Notes: generated by a model from the letters alone, not told the origin. Counted from the first letter of the stretch, positions 19,100-28,690 are shown. The stretch: 64,000 nt of DNA from Corynebacterium sp. TAE3-ERU16 (GCF_019209935.1 NZ_JAHUTN010000009.1:1-64000), one strand, 5' to 3'. Program-made: numbers and translations.

Positions 19100-20821
19100 A
19101 TGACAGCGACAGCCGGCATTCCCGGTGGGATCACCGACAGGGCCCGCGCGGAGGCACCGGATGCCCCGAGCGTCGATGCGGAAACAACTCCCAGGCAGCT
19201 GCTGTGGCGGTCGATGACGGCCCACCCGCGTCTCATGGTGCCCGCGCTGTTCCTGTCAGCCACACACCAGATCGGGGAGATGGGGGTGCCGGTCATCGTC
19301 GGCCTGGCCGTCGACCACGGCATCGCCGCAGGAGACGGTAGGACCTTCATCCTGCTCCTCGTTCTCCTGGCCCTCGACTTCCTCGTGCTGTCCACCGCCT
19401 ACAGGTACGCGTCGCGGCTCGGCTGGATCTCGATGAACTACGTCGAACACGGGCTCCGCATGCGCCTCACTGACCGGATGCTCGACCCGCGCGGACTCGG
19501 CGGCGACCGCAGACTCCCCGGCGAACTGCTCGCCATCGCCGCGACCGATGTACGCCAGGTCGCCATGAGCACGCAGGCTCTGCTCTATCCGGTGGGACAG
19601 ATGGTCGGCCTCATCTTCGGCGCCGCCATCCTGCTGCGCATCCACTGGCCCCTGGGGGTCGCGACGGTCCTCGGGGCGCTGATCGTGCTGTTCGTCGCGG
19701 AAAAGGTCGGGGGACCCCTGGCGACACGGTTCCGGGCGCAGCAACAGGCCGCCGCAGAGGCCGCCGGAACTGCCGCGGACATGATGCAGGGGGTCCGGGT
19801 GATCAAGGGACTCGGCGCCGACAGGGCCGCCGTGGCACGCTACCAGGGGTTGTCGCGGCGGGCATTGTCCGCGACACTGCGGTCCGTCGACTCGAACGCG
19901 ATCCTCACCGGGTCGATGAGGATAACCGGGGGACTGCTCATCGCCGCGATCGCCGTCGCCGGTGCGCTGCTCGCGGTCACCGGGCGTATCACCCTCGGTC
20001 AGATGATCACCGTCATCGGCCTCGCTCAGTTGGTCACTGAACCACTGAACTTCGTCGGTGACTTCGGGGCGGTTCTCTGGGCGACCGGAAAAGGAAGCGC
20101 CGCCCGCGTTCTCGGGATACTCCAGGCGCCCAGGGTGTTCCTCGACACCGACCCCGGTCCGGAACCACGCCCGTACGGCGCGACGGCCCTCGAGCTTTCC
20201 GCACACGGCGACACACTGATGATCGCGCCCGGCGCGCTGACCGTCCTCGATCTACCCGCCCCCGAGGTAGCCCGGATCACCGACCTGCTCGCGATGACGG
20301 TGCCCGCGGAACCCGGGCACATCCGGGTCGGAGGAACCGACCTCGCGGACCTGGACGTCGATGCCGTGCGCTCCCGGATCCTCGTCGCACCGCACCGGGC
20401 GCAGGTCTTCGACGGAACCGTCGGACGCAACATCGCCGAGGGAATCGGCTGTACCGTCCCCGCCGCCACCGCGGTACCGGTGGTGACCGTCGATTCGGCC
20501 GCGCTCGCCGCCGGACTGGACGACATCATCTCCTCTCCGGAGGGACTCGACACCGTGACCGGTGACTGCGGCGACAGGCTCTCCGGAGGCCAGTGCCAGC
20601 GTGTGGCACTGGCCCGGGCACTGGCGGCCGACGCCGACATCCTCGTCCTGGACAACCCGACCTCCGCGGTCGACTCGGTCACCGAGGCCAGGATCGTCGA
20701 GCGCATCCGCATCCTCCGCTCCGGTCGGACGACGGTCGTGTGCACGGGTTCCCCCGCATGGCGGGCCTCGGCCGATGAGGTCATCGGACCCGTTCCCGCC
20801 GGGAAGAGAGTGGCACCGTGA
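19100..20821 (+). CDS. ABC exporter half-transporter, ATPase-degenerate subunit
   Basis: 573 residues; GAGGAGG sits 5 nt before the ATG. Six transmembrane helices (about 45-320) are fused to a nucleotide-binding domain. That domain has a canonical signature DRLSGGQCQRVALARAL near 494, but no Walker A at the expected place (about 375-390 reads PGALTVLDLPAPE), Asn instead of the catalytic Glu in VLDNPTSAVDS near 516, and no switch His (CTGSPAW). It is therefore the non-hydrolytic half of a heterodimer with the next gene. The upstream iron box suggests siderophore or metal-linked export; the substrate is unknown. Confidence 0.88.
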   Translation: MTATAGIPGGITDRARAEAPDAPSVDAETTPRQLLWRSMTAHPRLMVPALFLSATHQIGEMGVPVIVGLAVDHGIAAGDGRTFILLLVLLALDFLVLSTAYRYASRLGWISMNYVEHGLRMRLTDRMLDPRGLGGDRRLPGELLAIAATDVRQVAMSTQALLYPVGQMVGLIFGAAILLRIHWPLGVATVLGALIVLFVAEKVGGPLATRFRAQQQAAAEAAGTAADMMQGVRVIKGLGADRAAVARYQGLSRRALSATLRSVDSNAILTGSMRITGGLLIAAIAVAGALLAVTGRITLGQMITVIGLAQLVTEPLNFVGDFGAVLWATGKGSAARVLGILQAPRVFLDTDPGPEPRPYGATALELSAHGDTLMIAPGALTVLDLPAPEVARITDLLAMTVPAEPGHIRVGGTDLADLDVDAVRSRILVAPHRAQVFDGTVGRNIAEGIGCTVPAATAVPVVTVDSAALAAGLDDIISSPEGLDTVTGDCGDRLSGGQCQRVALARALAADADILVLDNPTSAVDSVTEARIVERIRILRSGRTTVVCTGSPAWRASADEVIGPVPAGKRVAP

Positions 20822-22656
20822 TGCAGTCGGATGCCGTGGCCCCGGGAGCCCGTGAACGGAGACCGGATGTCTCCGGGGCGTGCAATGCGCTGCACGTCGC
20901 CACCGGGGCTCAGGTCCGCCATGTGCTCGTCACGGAGCTCCGACCGCATCTCCTCCGGTTCTGCGCGTCGCTCGTCCTGCTCATAGCGGGATCCGCACTG
21001 GGGCTCGTGACACCCCGCCTCATGGGCGGGTTGGTCGACCTGGTGCGCGACGGGCACCCGCTGCTGGGCCGGACGGGGACGACAGCCGTCTGGTTCTCGG
21101 CGGGCGCCATGGCGGCGTCGGTGGGGGCGATGGCGGTGTTGACCGGGTTCGGCTACGTGCTCATGGCCGGGACCGTGGAACGCGTCATCGCCTCTCTGCG
21201 GGAGCGGGTCATCGCCGGTGGAATCGGAATGCCCGCCGAGCGCATCGAGGAGGTCGGGGTCGGGGATCTCGTCTCCCGGACGACCGATGACGTCGCGGAG
21301 ATGACTCGGGCGGTCAACCAGTCTCTGGCGTCCCTCGCGATAGGTGGGTTCGCCGTTGCCGTCACCGTCGTCGGAATGGCCCTTTTGGACCCACGGTTCC
21401 TCGGTGTGGCGGTTCTGCTGCTACCTGTCTACGTGCTCTTCGTCCATCGGTACCGGACGCACGCCCCAAACGCGTATCTGTGCCAGCGGATGGAGATGGC
21501 GCAGCGGGCCACCGGAATCCTCGCGAGTCTCCGCGGACTGCGTACGGTGCGCGCATTCAACCTGCAGGCGTCCCGCCGGTCCGAGATCGGCGACCACTCC
21601 TGGCGTGCGGTCGAACTGGGTGTGTGGATCCGGATCCTGATCAACCGGTTGTTCGGCGGGATCAACCTGGCCGAGTACACCGGTATGTCCGGCGTCCTGG
21701 TGACCGGCTGGTTCCTGGTCGAACGGGGCGAGGTCTCCGTCGGGGTGGTCACCACCGCGGCCCTCTACTTCCTCAGACTGTTCCAGCCCATCGGGATGCT
21801 CGTCGTCCTCATCGACCCCCTGGCGTCCGCCGCCGCGTCCCTGCGCAGGGTGGTCGGAGTGATCGTTGAACCGGACAGTCGGCCCGTGGAGGTGGCTGAC
21901 GCGCACGGGATCCCGCCCGGTACAGCACCGGGTCTGCGGCTGGAACACCTCACCTTCAGCTACCCGGGTGGTCGGACGATCCTCGACGACGTCACGTCCG
22001 AGGTCGCACCCGGCACCGTCACCGCACTCGTCGGGGCCTCCGGCGCCGGGAAGTCGACGCTCGGTGCCCTCATCGCGGGCTGTCGGCCGGTGTCCTCGGG
22101 GCGGGTTCTGATCGGCACGACGGATGCGTCGACTCTCACTCCCGGACAGCGCGCGCGGGCGGTGTGCCTGGTCACACAGGGTGCCCACGTCTTCGCCGGG
22201 ACCCTGAGGGAGGATCTCCTGCTGGCCCGGCCGGACGCGGATGACACGGCGCTGGTCGACGCCCTCCGGCGGGTCGGTGCCGACGACTGGGTTGCCGCTC
22301 TACCCGACGGTCTGGACACCGTCGTGGGGGAACGGGGGCAGGTGCTCGGGCCGGTGGAGGCACAGCAGGTGGCGCTGGCCCGGGTACTTCTCGTCGATCC
22401 TCCGGTGGTGATTCTCGACGAGGCGACCGCGGAGGCCGGCGCAGGGGGAGGAACCGCACTGGAGGAGGCCGCGTGGAACGTGGTGCACGGACGTACCGCG
22501 GTAATCATCGCGCACCGCCTCGATCAGGCGGTACGCGCCGATGAGGTCTGGCTCATGGAATCCGGACGGATCGTGGAGCGTGGGACACACCGGGAACTGG
22601 TGGAGCAGGGTGGAGCCTACGCGGATCTCTGGGCCGCGTGGTCCCGGGGACGGTGA
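20818..22656 (+). CDS. ABC exporter half-transporter, catalytic subunit
   Basis: 612 residues; GTG 20818 (or ATG 20821) overlaps the partner's stop. Transmembrane domain about 40-350, then an ATPase domain with intact Walker A VGASGAGKSTLG near 407, intact Walker B VVILDEATAEA near 530 and switch His in IIAHRLDQA near 563. Its signature motif is ruined (LGPVEAQQVALARVL where LSGGQ is expected). The two subunits are complementary: its Walker sites face the partner's good signature, leaving one working ATP site per dimer, as in BmrCD or TM287/288 but more extreme. Confidence 0.89.
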   Translation: MMQSDAVAPGARERRPDVSGACNALHVATGAQVRHVLVTELRPHLLRFCASLVLLIAGSALGLVTPRLMGGLVDLVRDGHPLLGRTGTTAVWFSAGAMAASVGAMAVLTGFGYVLMAGTVERVIASLRERVIAGGIGMPAERIEEVGVGDLVSRTTDDVAEMTRAVNQSLASLAIGGFAVAVTVVGMALLDPRFLGVAVLLLPVYVLFVHRYRTHAPNAYLCQRMEMAQRATGILASLRGLRTVRAFNLQASRRSEIGDHSWRAVELGVWIRILINRLFGGINLAEYTGMSGVLVTGWFLVERGEVSVGVVTTAALYFLRLFQPIGMLVVLIDPLASAAASLRRVVGVIVEPDSRPVEVADAHGIPPGTAPGLRLEHLTFSYPGGRTILDDVTSEVAPGTVTALVGASGAGKSTLGALIAGCRPVSSGRVLIGTTDASTLTPGQRARAVCLVTQGAHVFAGTLREDLLLARPDADDTALVDALRRVGADDWVAALPDGLDTVVGERGQVLGPVEAQQVALARVLLVDPPVVILDEATAEAGAGGGTALEEAAWNVVHGRTAVIIAHRLDQAVRADEVWLMESGRIVERGTHRELVEQGGAYADLWAAWSRGR

Positions 22657-22888
22657 CGCGGACAGCGCCCGTTTCTCGCGGGTACCCGTGCCCAGCGGCG
22701 GGGCAGGAATCGACCGTCGCCGGGGATCGTCGGACGACGCCACGACGGAAGAAGTCCCCCCTTCCCGGGTGCCCGGGGCCCGGGCGGATCCCGGAGACAG
22801 GGGAGCGGGATACGAGTCGGGATCGAACCCGTGGCCCCGTCCGCACCGGTCTCCCGGCCCTGAGATCCGCCCGGACGGGGTGACGAGA

Positions 22889-22894
22889 TAGAGT
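22889..22894 (+). promoter_or_regulatory. -10 element TAGAGT of bioA
   Basis: TAGAGT in the 283-bp gap before bioA would start transcription near 22901, just ahead of the operator. The rest of the gap (22657-22888) shows no gene. Confidence 0.45.
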
Positions 22895-22907
22895 TTCAGG
22901 TGTCCAG

Positions 22908-22920
22908 TGAACAACGTTCA
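22908..22920 (+). promoter_or_regulatory. BioQ operator of bioAD
   Basis: TGAACAACGTTCA fits the TGAAC-N3-GTT(C/A) type palindrome bound by the TetR-family biotin repressor BioQ in C. glutamicum. It lies between the predicted transcription start and the bioA ATG at 22940. Confidence 0.72.
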
Positions 22921-22939
22921 ACCCTGACGCGAGGACGCG

Positions 22940-24220
22940 ATGACCGACACCGTCACCTTCGACCAGCAGCACATCTGGCACCCGTACAGTCCCACCCCGG
23001 CGGCGATGGATCCGCTGCCGGTCGCGTCGACCTCGGGAGTGCGTGTCACCCTGGAGGACGGACGCACGCTGATCGACGGGATGAGCTCCTGGTGGGCCGC
23101 GTGCCACGGACACGGCCACCCGGCACTGGTGGCCGCCGCACACCGCCAGATCGACACGATGAGCCACGTCATGTTCGGTGGGTTGACCCACCGCCCGGCG
23201 GTCGACCTCGCTGAACGTCTGCTCCGGATCGCGGGGGAACCACTGAACCGGGTGTTCTTCTGTGATTCGGGCTCCGTCTCCGTCGAGGTGGCGATCAAGA
23301 TGGCGCTGCAGTACCAGCGGGGGAACGGACACCCGGAGAGAAACCGGCTGATCACCTGGCGATCCGGCTACCACGGCGACACCTTCGGCCCGATGAGCGT
23401 GTGCGACCCCGACGGCGGGATGCACTCCCTGTGGGCAGGGACGCTGACCGAGCAGATCTTCGCGCCCGCACCACCCGTCAGGGGTTCGTCGGAACCGGAC
23501 CGCACCGACTACCTGCGGCAGATCGGCGAACTGATCGATGAGTCGGTCGCGGCCATGATCATCGAGCCCGTCGTGCAGGGCGCCGGTGGAATGAGGTTCC
23601 ACGACCATGAACTCGTCGCGGGTGTCCGTGAGTTGTGCGACCGGCACGGGATCCTATTCATCGCCGACGAGATCGCCACCGGATTCGGCCGCACGGGTGA
23701 CCTGCTGGCCACGCGGGCGGCAGGGGTGCACGCTGACATCCTGTGCCTGGGGAAGGCGCTGACAGGTGGTTTCATGTCGCTCGCGGCGGTACTCGCGACG
23801 GATGAGGTCGCCGCGGTGATCCAGAAACCGGAGGGTGGCGGGGCCCTCATGCACGGTCCGACCTTCATGGCCAACCCGCTGGCGTGCGCGGTGGGTTCCG
23901 CGGCCCTCGACCTGGTGGAGACCGGATACTGGAGGGAGACCGTTCCCCGCATCGAAGGGGAACTCGCCCGCGGGCTCGAACCGCTCCGGGATCTCCCGGG
24001 CGTCGCCGATGTCCGGGTGCTCGGCGCGATCGGCGTCGTGGAGATGGAACGCCCGGTGGACATGTGCGCCGCCACGGACGCCGCTGTGGCGGCGGGAGTC
24101 TGGCTCAGACCGTTCGGACGGCTGATCTACACGATGCCACCGTTCACCGCCACGACGCAGGACGTCGCGGCGATCTGCACCGCGATGGTCGCCGCCGCGG
24201 AATCGGGTGTGTCGCAATGA
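22940..24220 (+). CDS. bioA: Adenosylmethionine-8-amino-7-oxononanoate aminotransferase
   Basis: 426 residues. Class III PLP aminotransferase with the BioA-specific N-terminus (QQHIWHPYSP, GMSSWWAACHGHGHP), IIEPVVQGAGGM near 195, FIADEIATGFGRTG near 240 (PLP-binding Asp) and the Schiff-base Lys 272 in CLGKALTGG. It converts KAPA to DAPA with SAM as amino donor, the antepenultimate step of biotin synthesis. The stop overlaps bioD (ATGA). Corynebacteria often have bioA, bioD and bioB but lack earlier steps; no bioF or bioB is present here. Confidence 0.95.
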   Translation: MTDTVTFDQQHIWHPYSPTPAAMDPLPVASTSGVRVTLEDGRTLIDGMSSWWAACHGHGHPALVAAAHRQIDTMSHVMFGGLTHRPAVDLAERLLRIAGEPLNRVFFCDSGSVSVEVAIKMALQYQRGNGHPERNRLITWRSGYHGDTFGPMSVCDPDGGMHSLWAGTLTEQIFAPAPPVRGSSEPDRTDYLRQIGELIDESVAAMIIEPVVQGAGGMRFHDHELVAGVRELCDRHGILFIADEIATGFGRTGDLLATRAAGVHADILCLGKALTGGFMSLAAVLATDEVAAVIQKPEGGGALMHGPTFMANPLACAVGSAALDLVETGYWRETVPRIEGELARGLEPLRDLPGVADVRVLGAIGVVEMERPVDMCAATDAAVAAGVWLRPFGRLIYTMPPFTATTQDVAAICTAMVAAAESGVSQ

Positions 24221-24891
24221 CCGTGCACATCATCACCGGAACGAACACGGACGTCGGAAAGACCATCGCCACGGCCGCACTCGCCGCACGACTGCACTCC
24301 GTCGGCCGCGCCGTCACCGTGGTCAAGCCCGCCCAGACCGGTGAGCCCGAGGGACAGGGCGACCTGACCACGGTCCGCCGACTGGTCGGTGTCACCGTGA
24401 CGACCGTCGGATTCGCCCGCTACCCCGAACCACTCGCACCGAATTTATCCGCCCGGCGTGCCGGTCTGCGCCAGCTCGATCTCGCGGACACAGCGGCGAA
24501 GATCCGGGAACTCGACTCCGCGGATCGCACCGTGCTCGTGGAGGGGGCCGGCGGGCTGCTCGTCCGGATCGCGGACGACTGGACCATCGCGGACCTCGCC
24601 GTGGAGCTCGCCGCACCCGTCACCGTGGTCACCTCCCTCGGCCTGGGCTCGCTGAACTCCGCTGAGCTCACGGTCGAGGCCGCGCGGAGCCGGGGCATCG
24701 GGGTCACCGGCCTCATCGGCGGGTGCCTGCCCCGTGACCCGGACCTCGCGACCCGGCTCAACCTCCGTGAACTGCCCGAGGTCACCGGTGTCCCGCTGTT
24801 CGGGTGCATCCCGCAGGGGTCCGGAAATCTCGCCCCGGAGGAGTTCGCGCGCGTCGCGGAGAACCTCGACGCAGGACCTTTCTCGAGGTGA
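24217..24891 (+). CDS. bioD: Dethiobiotin synthetase
   Basis: 224 residues from the ATG overlapping the bioA stop; the longer open frame upstream is a bioA shadow. It begins HIITGTNTDVGKTIATAALA, the BioD P-loop, and has the substrate-binding VVKPAQTGEP near 31 and VEGAGGLLVRI near 108. It carboxylates DAPA to form dethiobiotin using ATP and CO2. It is coupled to bioA and hence under the same operator. Confidence 0.95.
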   Translation: MTVHIITGTNTDVGKTIATAALAARLHSVGRAVTVVKPAQTGEPEGQGDLTTVRRLVGVTVTTVGFARYPEPLAPNLSARRAGLRQLDLADTAAKIRELDSADRTVLVEGAGGLLVRIADDWTIADLAVELAAPVTVVTSLGLGSLNSAELTVEAARSRGIGVTGLIGGCLPRDPDLATRLNLRELPEVTGVPLFGCIPQGSGNLAPEEFARVAENLDAGPFSR

Positions 24892-24917
24892 AAATGGCGC
24901 CGGGGCGTCGACCGGGC

Positions 24918-24923
24918 TAGAGT
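24918..24923 (+). promoter_or_regulatory. -10 element TAGAGT upstream of rluB
   Basis: TAGAGT is followed 7 nt later by a TTG (24931) and 40 nt later by the GTG with a ribosome site (24964), so either a leaderless or a short-leader transcript is possible. Confidence 0.4.
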
Positions 24924-24963
24924 TGCCCCGTTGCACAACCCCATAGAAAAGGACACGATCACC

Positions 24964-25842
24964 GTGAACCAACCCGCTCGCCGAGACGGCACACCGGAGA
25001 AGAAGAAGCGCGCCGCCGACATCTACGTCTCCAAAGCCAAGCCGGCCCGCCACCAGCATGTCCGATCCGATCACGGCCACCGCGCCGACACCGTCGGCGA
25101 TGCCGCCGGAGAGGGCGTCCGCCTCCAGAAGGTCCTCGCCCAGGCGGGGGTGGCCTCCCGCCGGATGGCCGAGAAACTCATCGACGCAGGTCGCGTCGAG
25201 GTCGACGGCCGCATCGTCACCACCCAGGGCATGCGAATCAACCCCAACACCGCCATCGTCCGCGTCGACGGAGCCCGGATCCGCGTCAACGAGGACATGG
25301 TCTACTTCGTGCTGAACAAGCCGCGCGGGGTGCAGTCCACGATGAGCGACGACATGGGTCGGCCCTGTGTCGGCGACATCGTCGGCGAGAAACTCGACGC
25401 CGGCCAGCGCCTGTTCCACGTCGGACGCCTCGACGCAGCGACCGAGGGGCTGCTGCTGCTCACCAACGACGGCGAGCTGGCCAACCGTCTCATGCACCCC
25501 AGGTACGAGGTGTGCAAGACCTACATGGCCACACTCGTCGGCGAAGCCGACCGCAAGCTCATCAAGGAGCTCAAGGAGGGTATCGAGCTGGACGACGGTG
25601 TCGCACGCGCGGACTACGTCCAGATCGTCGACGTCCACCAGGGAAAGTCCATCGTCCGCATCGACATCCATGAGGGGCGCAAGCACATCGTCCGCCGCAT
25701 GTTCAAAACCGCCGGTTACCCGGTGGAGAGGCTCGTGCGCACCAAGATCCACACCGTGTCCCTGGGGGAGCAGACCCCCGGTGCGATCCGTGCCCTCAAC
25801 AGCGCGGAGCTCGGCAGCCTGTACAAGGCGGTGGGAATGTGA
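24964..25842 (+). CDS. rluB: Pseudouridine synthase, RluB/RsuA family
   Basis: 292 residues from GTG 24964, with AAAAGGA about 9 nt upstream; TTG 24931 would add 11 residues. After a basic N-terminal tail (about 1-45) there is an S4 domain ([20 protein letters not shown]) and the catalytic domain with the Asp of [17 protein letters not shown] near 160 and [11 protein letters not shown] near 240. It modifies uridine in large-subunit rRNA. The order rluB-cmk-der with overlapping starts is conserved in Actinobacteria. Confidence 0.91.
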   Translation: MNQPARRDGTPEKKKRAADIYVSKAKPARHQHVRSDHGHRADTVGDAAGEGVRLQKVLAQAGVASRRMAEKLIDAGRVEVDGRIVTTQGMRINPNTAIVRVDGARIRVNEDMVYFVLNKPRGVQSTMSDDMGRPCVGDIVGEKLDAGQRLFHVGRLDAATEGLLLLTNDGELANRLMHPRYEVCKTYMATLVGEADRKLIKELKEGIELDDGVARADYVQIVDVHQGKSIVRIDIHEGRKHIVRRMFKTAGYPVERLVRTKIHTVSLGEQTPGAIRALNSAELGSLYKAVGM

Positions 25843-26552
25843 CGGCCGACCTGACGAACATGCCCGACGGTGGACTGATCGTCGCCGTCGACGGCCCGAG
25901 CGGAACCGGTAAGTCCACGGCGTGCCGTGCGCTCGCCTCGCGACTGGGCGCCCGGTACCTCGACACCGGTGCGATGTACCGCGTCGCGACTCTGCACGTG
26001 CTCCGGCAGGGTATCGACCCCACCGACGCGGACGCGGTCATCCGGGCGACCTCCGACCTCCCCCTCGAGGTCAGCGATGATCCGACGTCGACAGAGGTCC
26101 TCCTCGCCGGGGAGGACGTGTCCGGGATCATCCGCGGAGCGGAGGTCACCCGGTACGTCTCGGCCGTCTCCGCCATCCCCGAGGTCCGCGTCAACCTCGT
26201 CGAACTTCAGCGTAGCCTCGCACGTCGGGCACACCGATGCGTGGTGGAGGGCCGTGACATCGGCACCACGGTGCTCGTCGACGCACCCGTCAAGGCCTTT
26301 CTCACGGCCTCCCCTGAGGTGCGGGCGCAGCGACGCTTCGACCAGGACACCGCAGCGGGACGCGAGGCCGACTACGACACCGTTCTCGCGGACGTGATCC
26401 GTCGGGACGAACTCGACTCCACCAGGGCGGCATCGCCGCTCGCCCCGGCCGCGGACTCCGTGGTCGTAGACACCTCCGACATGACGCTGGAGCAGGTCAT
26501 CGACCGTCTCGTCCGGCTCACCGCGGAAAGCGCAGAAAGGACGCGCTCATGA
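25839..26552 (+). CDS. cmk: Cytidylate kinase
   Basis: 237 residues from GTG 25839, overlapping rluB. P-loop [10 protein letters not shown] near 21, LDTGAMYR near 45 (CMP binding) and [18 protein letters not shown] near 139. It phosphorylates CMP and dCMP. Length is usual. It overlaps der (ATGA). Confidence 0.95.
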   Translation: MTADLTNMPDGGLIVAVDGPSGTGKSTACRALASRLGARYLDTGAMYRVATLHVLRQGIDPTDADAVIRATSDLPLEVSDDPTSTEVLLAGEDVSGIIRGAEVTRYVSAVSAIPEVRVNLVELQRSLARRAHRCVVEGRDIGTTVLVDAPVKAFLTASPEVRAQRRFDQDTAAGREADYDTVLADVIRRDELDSTRAASPLAPAADSVVVDTSDMTLEQVIDRLVRLTAESAERTRS

Positions 26553-28183
26553 GCGACAGACAGCATTCCTCCCCCGACGACGAACCGGAGACGATGTTCG
26601 TCTACCACACGCAGGGTGGTGAGATGGACGCCGTCGGTGTATTCGCCGACGAGGACGTCGCCGCACCGCACGGTGGGCACGCCGCCAAGGACTTCGACCC
26701 GGCCGATTTCGGGGAACGCAACATCGACGAGGACGGAGACATCCTCGATCCCGAGTTCGACGCCTCGGAGTTCGCCGATGCCGACTTCGGTGAGGATTTC
26801 GGTGACGAGGACTGGGAACGCATGGAGGAGGCCTTCGGCGTCGAGCGTCCCGAGCACGTCGAGGAGTCACTGTGCACGGTGGCCATCGTCGGTCGTCCGA
26901 ACGTCGGGAAGTCGACACTGGTGAACCGGTTCATCGGTCGCCGTGAAGCGGTCGTCGAGGACTTCCCCGGCGTCACGCGTGACCGCATCAGCTACCTGGG
27001 GGACTGGAACGGACGTCGGTTCTGGGTCCAGGACACCGGTGGCTGGGACCCGGACGCCAAGGGCATCCACGGTGCGATCGCCCGACAGGCCGATGTGGCC
27101 ATGGCCACCGCCGACGTCATCGTCCTCGTCGTCGACACCAAGGTCGGCGTCACCGAGACCGACGAGGTCATGGCACGCAAACTCCAGCGCGCCGAGGTTC
27201 CGGTCATCCTCGTGGCCAACAAGTTCGACTCGGACTCCCAGTACGGCGACGTGGCCGAGTTCTGGTCCCTCGGCCTGGGCGATCCGTACCCCGTTTCCGC
27301 CCAGCACGGCCGCGGCGGCGCCGACGTCCTCGACAAGGTCGTCGCGTCCTTCCCCGATGAGCCCCGGCAGAAGTCCATCGTCGAGGGCCCGCGTCGGGTC
27401 GCACTCGTCGGACGGCCAAACGTCGGCAAGTCCTCGTTGCTGAACAAGATCACCGGTGAGGAGCGGAGTGTCGTCGACAACGTCGCCGGCACCACCGTCG
27501 ATCCGGTCGACTCCCTGGTGCAGCTGGACCGGAAGCTGTGGAAATTCGTCGACACGGCCGGCCTGCGCCGCAAGGTGAAGAACGCCCAGGGACACGAGTT
27601 CTACGCCTCGCTGCGCACGAAGAGCGCCATCGAGGCAGCCGAGGTCTGCATCTTCCTCATCGACGCCTCCGAGCCCATCTCCGAGCAGGACCAGCGCGTC
27701 CTCGGGATGATCATGGACGCCGGCAAGGCGGTCGTCGTCGCCTACAACAAGTGGGACCTGATGGACGAGGACCGCCGCCCGCTCCTCGAACGCGAGATCG
27801 ACCTGCAGCTGGCCCACATCCCCTGGGCGCGCCGCGTGAACATCTCCGCGAAGACGGGCCGCGCCCTGCAGCGCCTGGAGCCGGCGATGCTCGAGGCGCT
27901 GGAGTCCTGGGACACCCGCGTGTCCACGGGCCAGCTCAACACCTGGCTGCGTGCGGTCATCGCACAGAATCCGCCGCCGATGCGCGGTGGTCGTCTCCCT
28001 CGCGTCCTGTTCGCCACCCAGGCGTCGACCCGTCCGCCGGTGATCGTGCTTTTCACCACCGGGTTCCTGGAGGCCGGTTACCGTCGCTACCTGGAACGCA
28101 AGTTCCGGGAGGCCTTCGGCGGATTTGAGGGCTCGCCGGTTCGTATCGCGGTGCGCGTCCGGGAGAAGCGGAAGCGCAAGTAG
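26549..28183 (+). CDS. der: Ribosome-associated GTPase Der (EngA)
   Basis: 544 residues. Two tandem GTPase domains each begin with GRPNVGKS (near 115 and 289), followed by a C-terminal KH-like domain that ends KRKRK. About 100 N-terminal residues are an acidic extension ([15 protein letters not shown]), as is typical of corynebacterial and mycobacterial Der. It acts in 50S subunit assembly. A hairpin terminator follows. Confidence 0.95.
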   Translation: MSDRQHSSPDDEPETMFVYHTQGGEMDAVGVFADEDVAAPHGGHAAKDFDPADFGERNIDEDGDILDPEFDASEFADADFGEDFGDEDWERMEEAFGVERPEHVEESLCTVAIVGRPNVGKSTLVNRFIGRREAVVEDFPGVTRDRISYLGDWNGRRFWVQDTGGWDPDAKGIHGAIARQADVAMATADVIVLVVDTKVGVTETDEVMARKLQRAEVPVILVANKFDSDSQYGDVAEFWSLGLGDPYPVSAQHGRGGADVLDKVVASFPDEPRQKSIVEGPRRVALVGRPNVGKSSLLNKITGEERSVVDNVAGTTVDPVDSLVQLDRKLWKFVDTAGLRRKVKNAQGHEFYASLRTKSAIEAAEVCIFLIDASEPISEQDQRVLGMIMDAGKAVVVAYNKWDLMDEDRRPLLEREIDLQLAHIPWARRVNISAKTGRALQRLEPAMLEALESWDTRVSTGQLNTWLRAVIAQNPPPMRGGRLPRVLFATQASTRPPVIVLFTTGFLEAGYRRYLERKFREAFGGFEGSPVRIAVRVREKRKRK

Positions 28184-28200
28184 ACGCCGCCGGAGTGTGG

Positions 28201-28230
28201 GAGGGCCTGCCCGTTCGGGTGGGTCCTCTT
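28201..28230 (+). terminator. Hairpin terminator after der
   Basis: GAGGGCCTGCCCG and CGGGTGGGTCCTC pair along 13 positions (three G-U in RNA) around a tiny loop, followed by TT. It closes the rluB-cmk-der unit. Confidence 0.6.
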
Positions 28231-28248
28231 CCGGTATCGAGGCCCGAT

Positions 28249-28397
28249 TTTTCAGTAACGCTCCACCTCCACGGTGTGGGAAACGGCAGTTTTCAATAAC
28301 GCTCTGCGTATACACAGGTAAACGAGTTGGTTTTCCATCTGTTTTCAACTAAGGTGTGTAGTGGAAGAACTGAACAGGCCCTCTATTTTCAATAGGG
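28249..28397 (+). repeat. Four TTTTCA repeats before the His-rich gene
   Basis: TTTTCAGTAACGCTC (28249), TTTTCAATAACGCTC (28290), TTTTCAACTAAG (28342) and TTTTCAATAGGG (28386) are spaced 41, 52 and 44 nt. TTTTCA is the half-site of the TGAAAA...TTTTCA palindromes reported for actinobacterial Zur, but no full palindrome is seen here. The first pair are near-identical over 15 nt. Confidence 0.55.
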
Positions 28398-28423
28398 TCG
28401 CAACCGAACATCAGGGAGTCACC

Positions 28424-28576
28424 ATGAGCCACACCATCCACGAGAATCACGAGCACGAGCACGGCGAGAACTGTGGCCACGAGGCCGTCAAGCACGGCGA
28501 CCACGTCGACTACATCCATGACGGCCACCGTCACCACCGCCACGAGGACCACTGGGACGAGTGCGTGGCGGTCTAG
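28424..28576 (+). CDS. Small His-rich protein, putative zinc-binding (50 aa)
   Basis: ATG 28424 has GGGAG at a good distance; an upstream in-frame start at 28361 would add 21 residues of no clear family. About a third of the residues are His, with Asp/Glu and two Cys (HENHEHEHGENCGHEAVKHG, DYIHDGHRHHRHEDHWDEC). Small proteins of this look, with the core HGDHVDYIHDGHRH, occur in many bacteria and are often labelled zinc transporter permease, although they have no membrane helix. A zinc store or chaperone is the likely role. The TTTTCA repeats upstream support metal control. Confidence 0.75.
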   Translation: MSHTIHENHEHEHGENCGHEAVKHGDHVDYIHDGHRHHRHEDHWDECVAV

Positions 28577-28593
28577 TACACCTTCGTGGAGCC

Positions 28594-28626
28594 AGGCCCC
28601 TCAGGCGGACATCGCCTGAGGGGCCT
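28594..28626. terminator. Perfect 14-bp hairpin after the His-rich gene
   Basis: AGGCCCCTCAGGCG, loop GACAT, then the exact complement. It stands between the His-rich gene and the convergent antiporter gene and could serve both strands; there is no long T run. Confidence 0.7.
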
Positions 28627-28630
28627 GTCG

Positions 28631-28684
28631 TCGTCCGCGGACGGTGAGGGGGCCGCGGACGATGAGGGGGCCGCGGACCGTGGA
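28631..28684. repeat. Short tandem repeat, 18-bp unit
   Basis: The unit GATGAGGGGGCCGCGGAC occurs in two full copies with partial copies at both ends, between the terminator and the stop of the minus-strand antiporter. Confidence 0.6.
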
Positions 28685-28690
28685 GGACGT

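Noticed and set aside
26867..28348. 493-aa open frame on the minus strand
   Set aside because: Antisense to der; no recognisable domain.
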